NCBI GenBank assembly: GCA_946476985.1
Contig: CAMKWS010000006.1
Span: forward strand, 55,634 to 119,633
Length of the DNA stretch: 64,000 nt
From: an uncultured Acetobacteraceae bacterium
GTDB taxonomy: Bacteria > Pseudomonadota > Alphaproteobacteria > Acetobacterales > Acetobacteraceae
Direction: 5' to 3'
Below are positions 58,989-64,000 of the stretch, piece by piece; position 1 is the stretch's first letter, and every line of letters begins with the position of its first letter. The notes below the pieces were generated by a model. That model was not told the origin of the DNA. It worked only from the letters and a program-made list of their open reading frames with translations, and did not search any database. The translations under genes were made by a program, and so were the position numbers.

Positions 58989-59840
58989 TCAAAAGCGATA
59001 TTCAATACCAGCCCCAACAACAGTCGGGTGCATGTCATCATGAGCATGGACACGCCCGCCGGTAATGTCATTACCGCGACGATTCAGATGAATAGCGGAA
59101 TTGAACAGCAGAATCTGTTTAACATCGAAGTTGAAGAACCAATTCCCAACGAGTTGATAATCGAATCCAAGGTTAAAGCTTGGTCCTACGTTGGTTTTAA
59201 TATGCATGGCGTCAAATACAGCACCGCCAGCAACGCTTGTGAGGTTCTTCCCAGGGTTCATATTGTGGAAGATGGCTACTGTAATTCCTAAGCCGGCATA
59301 AGGGTTAAAGCGTTTATGTGGGCGGAAATGATAGGCCATAGTGAGGGTAGGAGGGAGAACCCAAAAGCTGCCAGCATCCAATTTACCAAGGTTACCAACA
59401 TGTGCGGTCGCTTCATGGCGTGTAGATGATGCAATGAGATCAAGGGAGAGGTGGTCTGTTAGGAAATATTCCAGAGTAAGCTCTGGCATGACCTGATTTG
59501 TCGCAGAAATATCATTACGGAAAACAGATCCCCCTGCGAGGGTAGCCGCTGGGGAGCTTGGATTTAACCGCACGCGAGAGCCTGTGTTGTTGGTAATCAC
59601 ACCAATAGCAGAGAGACGTACAAGAAAGTCTCCTTTGCCGAGGCCGATCTTTGTTGTGGCGCATGTTTCAAAAACACCACATCGATGTGCTGTCGGTGCT
59701 TGTAGATGAATTGTGGGGTTGGGGGCGTCTTCCATATGGGGGGCGGGCATTGCAGTTGCCGCAGCATATGCCGGCTTCATAGATGTCACGCCGAGAGACA
59801 GTAGTGCGATAGATACAATTTTAGAGAATCTAAGGCTCAT
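58989..59840 (-). CDS. OmpW-family outer membrane protein
   Basis: KGDFLVRLSAIGVITNN, YFLTDHLSLDLIASSTRHE, LPPTLTMAYHFRPHKRFNPYAGLGI, terminal GAGIEYRF. Confidence 0.92.
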   Translation of the reverse strand: MSLRFSKIVSIALLSLGVTSMKPAYAAATAMPAPHMEDAPNPTIHLQAPTAHRCGVFETCATTKIGLGKGDFLVRLSAIGVITNNTGSRVRLNPSSPAATLAGGSVFRNDISATNQVMPELTLEYFLTDHLSLDLIASSTRHEATAHVGNLGKLDAGSFWVLPPTLTMAYHFRPHKRFNPYAGLGITVAIFHNMNPGKNLTSVAGGAVFDAMHIKTNVGPSFNLGFDYQLVGNWFFNFDVKQILLFNSAIHLNRRGNDITGGRVHAHDDMHPTVVGAGIEYRF

Positions 59841-59926
59841 TAGAAGGCGGTCCTCATAATTTTAGATCACTTGCTCATAGAGTGTGAAAGTTGAAAAAAT
59901 TTAATGCGGATAAGGCATCCACCTAT

Positions 59927-59940
59927 TTGATTAACATCAA
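59927..59940. promoter_or_regulatory. FNR box TTGAT-TAAC-ATCAA
   Basis: Exact match to TTGATNNNNATCAA, upstream of ompW. Confidence 0.8.
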
Positions 59941-59950
59941 ATTAATGAAA

Positions 59951-59971
59951 AACCTATAACAGTTATAGGTT
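59951..59971. promoter_or_regulatory. 21-bp perfect palindrome AACCTATAAC-A-GTTATAGGTT
   Basis: Perfect 10-bp arms; related 14/17 word CCTATCACAGATATAGA at 60042-60058. Confidence 0.65.
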
Positions 59972-59993
59972 ATATAGATTCTAAAAAAATGTA

Positions 59994-60007
59994 TTGACAT
60001 AGATCAA
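59994..60007. promoter_or_regulatory. FNR box TTGAC-ATAG-ATCAA
   Basis: One mismatch to TTGATNNNNATCAA; between ompW and the FNR-type regulator gene. Confidence 0.75.
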
Positions 60008-60126
60008 AAATTTTACGCTCATTCAAAAAAGTAAAAATTTACCTATCACAGATATAGATAGTGTTGTTTTTGCATGAGGCGCATAGCCCGCTAATGCAGT
60101 GAATGCACAAGATATGGGGATGATAG

Positions 60127-60864
60127 ATGGAAACAGGCCGCACCCTTATGGATGTTGTTAAGGAACGATGTGAACATTGTTCTGGCCGGTCGCTCAGCAT
60201 CTGTAATGCCATTGATGATGAGGATCTGCCTGCTTTGGTGGCTGAGTCGTCCCGTATTTCTGTGCCGTCAGGGCGTAGTTTTATTGAAGAGGGCGCTCCT
60301 GCTCATGACTTTTATGTGCTGACGAGTGGGCGGGCAAAATTGTTTAATCTTATGCCCGATGGTCGCCGCCAGATTGTTGGTTTTGCTGAATTGGGAGATT
60401 TCTTAGGTCTTGCTGCGTCGGAGACATATGCCTTCACAGCAGAGGCGCTAGGGGATGCAACATTGTGTCGGTTCCCACATTCTTCGATTGATCGCTTGAT
60501 AGAACGTTTCCCGCGCTTGCGGTGCCGCTTGCAGGAAGAGGCCTCGAGTGAGCTTGTCAGCCTGCAGGCACGATTGATGTTGCTGGGGCGTAAAACAGCT
60601 AAGGAGCGCTTGGCGAGCTTCCTTGTGGAACAGGCACGGCCTTGCTGTCGTGTAGGTGGGGAAGCGGGAGCCGAGCGGCCTTTGACACTTTCTTTACCGA
60701 TGTCCAGAACTGATATTGCCGATTATCTCGGCCTTACTATTGAGACTGTTAGCCGGACATTCGGGCATTTTAAAAAAGAAGGTCTCATTACGGTAAAAGG
60801 GGCCTCTTCTGTCACGTTATTGTCATTTAAAGAGCTGAGTAACATTGCGAATGGGGTGCGCTAG
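60127..60864 (+). CDS. FNR-type Crp/Fnr family transcriptional regulator
   Basis: CEHCSGRSLSIC (CX2CX7C) plus later Cys (DATLCRFP), cNMP-like domain, HTH SRTDIADYLGLTIETVSRTFGHFKKEGLI. Confidence 0.92.
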   Translation: METGRTLMDVVKERCEHCSGRSLSICNAIDDEDLPALVAESSRISVPSGRSFIEEGAPAHDFYVLTSGRAKLFNLMPDGRRQIVGFAELGDFLGLAASETYAFTAEALGDATLCRFPHSSIDRLIERFPRLRCRLQEEASSELVSLQARLMLLGRKTAKERLASFLVEQARPCCRVGGEAGAERPLTLSLPMSRTDIADYLGLTIETVSRTFGHFKKEGLITVKGASSVTLLSFKELSNIANGVR

Positions 60865-60944
60865 GGAGATAGCTTTTTTTTAGTAAATCTTTATGATCTA
60901 ATGAACAAAGTACGTTTTGTACTCATCTCATATGGAGGTTGATT

Positions 60945-61373
60945 ATGAAGATCCGCAATCTGTTAACAGCTACGCTTCTGGCATCCACCGTGGCTATTTT
61001 GCCCCAGGCTTATGCTACTGAGACACAAGATGCTCCGCTTTCTGTGCAGAGCCGCCTCGATAGTGTTGAGAAGACCGTTCATGGTGAAGAGAGCAAACTG
61101 AAAGCTCTTGAAGAGAAATTTGCAAAAGCAGGTGAGCAGCAGCGTGCGAAGCTTCAGCAGCGTATTGACGTTCTGAAGTCCAGCCTGAAGGCACGTCGCG
61201 AGAAGCTGGAAGCTCTGCGTAACAAGTATAAAGCACTAGCAGCAGATAAGAAGCAGCAATTACAGAACACCGTAAGCGAGCAGAAGAAGCAGCTACAGAA
61301 TGTTGGCGGGGATGCTGTGCAGTCTGGTAAAGATGCTGTGAAAGCTGGTAAAGACCTGCTGAAAGGCTTCTAA
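60945..61373 (+). CDS. Secreted Lys/Gln-rich coiled-coil protein, hypothetical
   Basis: Signal peptide ...LPQAYATE followed by heptad-rich LKALEEKFAKAGEQQRAKLQQRIDVLKSSLKARREKLEALRNKYKAL. Confidence 0.7.
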   Translation: MKIRNLLTATLLASTVAILPQAYATETQDAPLSVQSRLDSVEKTVHGEESKLKALEEKFAKAGEQQRAKLQQRIDVLKSSLKARREKLEALRNKYKALAADKKQQLQNTVSEQKKQLQNVGGDAVQSGKDAVKAGKDLLKGF

Positions 61374-61410
61374 TCAATAGCCTCCTCTGCGAGGTGTGAT
61401 GAAGTTTTTA

Positions 61411-61450
61411 AAGGGGCTGCTTCTTGTTAATAGGGCAGCCCCTTGCTCTT
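61411..61450 (+). terminator. Rho-independent terminator
   Basis: AAGGGGCTGC-...-GCAGCCCCTT then GCTCTTTT. Confidence 0.8.
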
Positions 61451-61492
61451 TTGGTGTGGTAGCGCCATATAAAAGAGCGAAAATAGAGAATA

Positions 61493-61646
61493 GACGTTCT
61501 CGGGGCAGGGTGAAATTCCCTACCGGCGGTGTTGGCTGTGTTTTGCGGCCTCAGCCCGCGAGCGCCTTATATAGTGATATGTAAGGGTCAAGCAGACTTG
61601 GTGTGATTCCAGGGCCGACGGTTATAGTCCGGATGAGAGAGAACGC
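61493..61646 (+). ncRNA. FMN riboswitch (RFN element)
   Basis: TTCTCGGGGCAGGGTGAAATTCCCTACCGGCGGT ... GGTCAAGCAGACTTGGTGTGATTCCAGGGCCGACGGTTATAGTCCGGATGAGAGAGAACG; upstream of ribD. Confidence 0.95.
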
Positions 61647-61752
61647 TGTTTCCTCCTTGGTGTGGGAAAGATGCCCATGGCATTTTGTTTGCCCGTCACC
61701 AAGGAAGGATGGCGTGACGTCGCCGCGAACGTCCCTAACAAGTTGGGGACTG

Positions 61753-62814
61753 ATGATGGAAGTTGTGTCTTTGCAGGCACATAGAAATGATGAAACCGAG
61801 GCCATAAGGCTCGGTTTTGTACAGGCGATAAAAGCAGCAACCCAAAAGATGGGAGCTACAGCGCCGAATCCTGCTGTTGGCTGTGCATTGTTAGATCGTG
61901 CTGGTCGTGTGCTTTCTGTTGGGGCTCATCCTGCCGTGGGGCAGCCTCATGCAGAGGTTATGGCTGTTGAACAGGCCCGCAAGGCGGGTGTGTTGGGGCA
62001 AGCTTATTCCGCTTTGGTTACATTAGAGCCATGCCATCACCATGGACGTACCCCGCCTTGTAGTGAATTGCTACAACAAAGCCCAATGCAGGATATTTGG
62101 ATTGGTTTGCGGGACCCGAATCCGCATGCGGCAGGGGGCGGTGCTTTTCTTGCTGGGAAGCCTCATCCTAAACGGGTTTTTTTCTTAGAAGATCATGTTG
62201 AGTTTGCTTCTCTTGCCCAGCAATGCCGGGCACTGGCGGCTCCTTTTGTCACACGTATCACTCAAGGGCGGCCGTGGTTAACGGCAAAGCAGGCGCTGGA
62301 TGGTCAGGGAAGTATGATCCCCCCACAGGGGCAGACGACATTTACCTCGCCTAAATCGCTCACATTCGCTCATCAATTACGTCGTGCGACAGATGCCGTT
62401 GTAACGGGCATTGGCACAGTATTGGCGGATGATCCTTCTTTTACGGTGCGACATGTTAAGGATCATCCTGGGCGCACTCCTCGGCCTCTTATTGTTTTAG
62501 ACCGGCAAGGCCGCACGCCTCCTGCGTGGGTAAAGGCACGGGAGGCGGATGGGTTTCAGGTTGAGGTTTGCCCTCAGCTAGAAGCCGTGCCTGCTTTGCT
62601 GGGGCAGATGGGGGTGAATTGGGCCTTGATAGAGGCGGGGCCGGCTCTTTTGGCTTCGGTGAAAGAAGCAGGTTTATGGGATGATTGGTTGACTATTCAT
62701 AAAGGTGCAACCGTAGGTGACGATGAGGTAGAGGATATGTGGGATATATGCCTGCGTGACACGACCTCACAAAAGATAAGCCCAGTGCAACTTCTGCGCG
62801 ATTATGGGGAGTAA
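61753..62814 (+). CDS. ribD: Bifunctional diaminohydroxyphosphoribosylaminopyrimidine deaminase/reductase RibD (start moved from ORF-track 61603)
   Basis: TAPNPAVGCALLD, HAEVMAVEQA, LEPCHHHGRTPPCSELL; upstream ORF extension lies within the riboswitch. Confidence 0.94.
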   Translation: MMEVVSLQAHRNDETEAIRLGFVQAIKAATQKMGATAPNPAVGCALLDRAGRVLSVGAHPAVGQPHAEVMAVEQARKAGVLGQAYSALVTLEPCHHHGRTPPCSELLQQSPMQDIWIGLRDPNPHAAGGGAFLAGKPHPKRVFFLEDHVEFASLAQQCRALAAPFVTRITQGRPWLTAKQALDGQGSMIPPQGQTTFTSPKSLTFAHQLRRATDAVVTGIGTVLADDPSFTVRHVKDHPGRTPRPLIVLDRQGRTPPAWVKAREADGFQVEVCPQLEAVPALLGQMGVNWALIEAGPALLASVKEAGLWDDWLTIHKGATVGDDEVEDMWDICLRDTTSQKISPVQLLRDYGE

Positions 62815-62818
62815 GGCG

Positions 62819-63469
62819 ATGTTTTCAGGAATTATCGAACATGTTGGTGATGTGCAGTCTGTCTCATTGAGAGACCAGGCAATGGACCTCCGCATTGCAA
62901 CGTATTTCACAGACCTTACTGAAGGGGAAAGCATCGCAACCAATGGTGTCTGTCTTACAGTAACGCGTTTTACCGCTGAAGGTGTGGCAGATTTTCACCT
63001 AAGTGGGGAGACATTGGCGCGAACGGCTCTAGGGCAGCTTAAAGAAGGTGCGCGTGTGAATTTAGAGCGTGCTGTGAGCCTTAATACACGTCTTTCTGGC
63101 CATATTGTGCAAGGTCATGTCGATACAGTCGGTACGTTAGCACATGTAGCAGAGGCGGGAGATTCTCACCATTTACGCTTCTTCCTACCAGCATCTTTAC
63201 GTCGTTATGTAATTGAGAAAGGCTCTATTACGATTAACGGGATCAGCCTGACAGTGAATGCTGTGCGTGATGATGCGCAAGATGGCGGTGTAGCTGGGTT
63301 CGAGATCGAGTTGATGATTATCCCTCATACATGGAGCCACACAGACCTCTCGACCCTATCTATTGGGGATAAGGTGAATATAGAGGTCGATATGATGGCC
63401 AAATATGTTGAAAATCTCATTCGCTTCACTCCAGCTGAGGAGCTTCGCTATCAGGGAGGCGCGGCATGA
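62819..63469 (+). CDS. ribE: Riboflavin synthase subunit alpha
   Basis: MFSGIIEHVGDV, SIATNGVCLTV, SGHIVQGHVDTVGTL, SITINGISLTVNAV. Confidence 0.95.
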   Translation: MFSGIIEHVGDVQSVSLRDQAMDLRIATYFTDLTEGESIATNGVCLTVTRFTAEGVADFHLSGETLARTALGQLKEGARVNLERAVSLNTRLSGHIVQGHVDTVGTLAHVAEAGDSHHLRFFLPASLRRYVIEKGSITINGISLTVNAVRDDAQDGGVAGFEIELMIIPHTWSHTDLSTLSIGDKVNIEVDMMAKYVENLIRFTPAEELRYQGGAA

Positions 63470-64000
63470 GCGAGGCTATGTCTCCTTCCCTAAAAGCGGC
63501 GATTGCGGCTGTGCGTGCGGGGCGCATGGTTGTGATGGTGGATGATGAAGACCGAGAAAATGAGGGTGATCTCATTCTGCCTGCAGAGTTTGCAAGCCAA
63601 GAGACTATCAACTTCATGGCACGTCAGGCTTGTGGGTTGATCTGTCTGTCTCTAGAGGCTGAGCAGATTGAGCGTCTTGGCCTTACACCTATGGTTGAAG
63701 TCAATCGTGATCCACGTGGAACAGCCTTTACGGTGTCTATTGAGGCAGCAACAGGTATTACGACAGGCATATCGGCCGCAGAGCGTGCTCATACGATTCA
63801 AGTTGCTTCAGCGCCTCATGCGACATCAGCGGATATTATTTCTCCCGGTCATATGTTTCCGTTGCGCGCTAATCCCGATGGTGTAATGGCCCGTGAGGGG
63901 CATACTGAAGGGGCGATTGACCTTATGCGTCTTGCCGGTTTGCGTCCGGCGGGGGTGATCTGCGAGATCATGGCAGAAGATGGTAGTATGATGCGTCTAC
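63466..64000 (+). CDS. ribB: 3,4-dihydroxy-2-butanone-4-phosphate synthase (RibB or RibBA), truncated at window end
   Basis: MSEAMSPSLKAAIAAVRAGRMVVMVDDEDRENEGDLILPAEFASQETINFMARQACGLICLSL...; open through base 64000, absent from ORF track. Confidence 0.94.
   Translation, partial: MSEAMSPSLKAAIAAVRAGRMVVMVDDEDRENEGDLILPAEFASQETINFMARQACGLICLSLEAEQIERLGLTPMVEVNRDPRGTAFTVSIEAATGITTGISAAERAHTIQVASAPHATSADIISPGHMFPLRANPDGVMAREGHTEGAIDLMRLAGLRPAGVICEIMAEDGSMMRL

Overview
The window is a chromosomal segment from an alphaproteobacterium. The gene content looks like Acetobacteraceae (acetic acid bacteria), but that is inferred from protein flavour, not from a search. Left part: mnmG(partial)-rsmG-parA-parB with a parS-like palindrome, tRNA-Lys, a glyco-type cluster (tandem P-loop kinase, flippase, histidine phosphatase), znuACB with a Zur-like operator, a DUF1656/FUSC/HlyD efflux operon, and a hemE-hemJ / maf neighbourhood whose 500-bp intergenic gap is a candidate oriC. 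Centre (24.4-31.2 kb): a TolC + HlyD + C39-peptidase ABC exporter beside five small double-glycine-leader peptide genes. These peptides carry two unusual core motifs, 'LFFPPE' and 'NxGVIxGN', and one peptide carries both; this is my best candidate for an undescribed system. Next come a copper cluster (HMA chaperone, secreted ORF, copA, copB) and two Hint-domain proteins that share an apparently identical 1,057-bp 3' half. Right part: htpG with an RpoH-like promoter, a GH32 fructan hydrolase, tRNA-Phe, yacG/RNase G/maf/infA, TonB, prs, a CzcCBA-type RND system, OmpW, an FNR-type regulator with two FNR boxes, and an FMN riboswitch ahead of ribD-ribE-ribB(partial). No CRISPR array or recognisable IS element was seen. 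All family calls come from reading the translated ORFs; no database search or computation was run.
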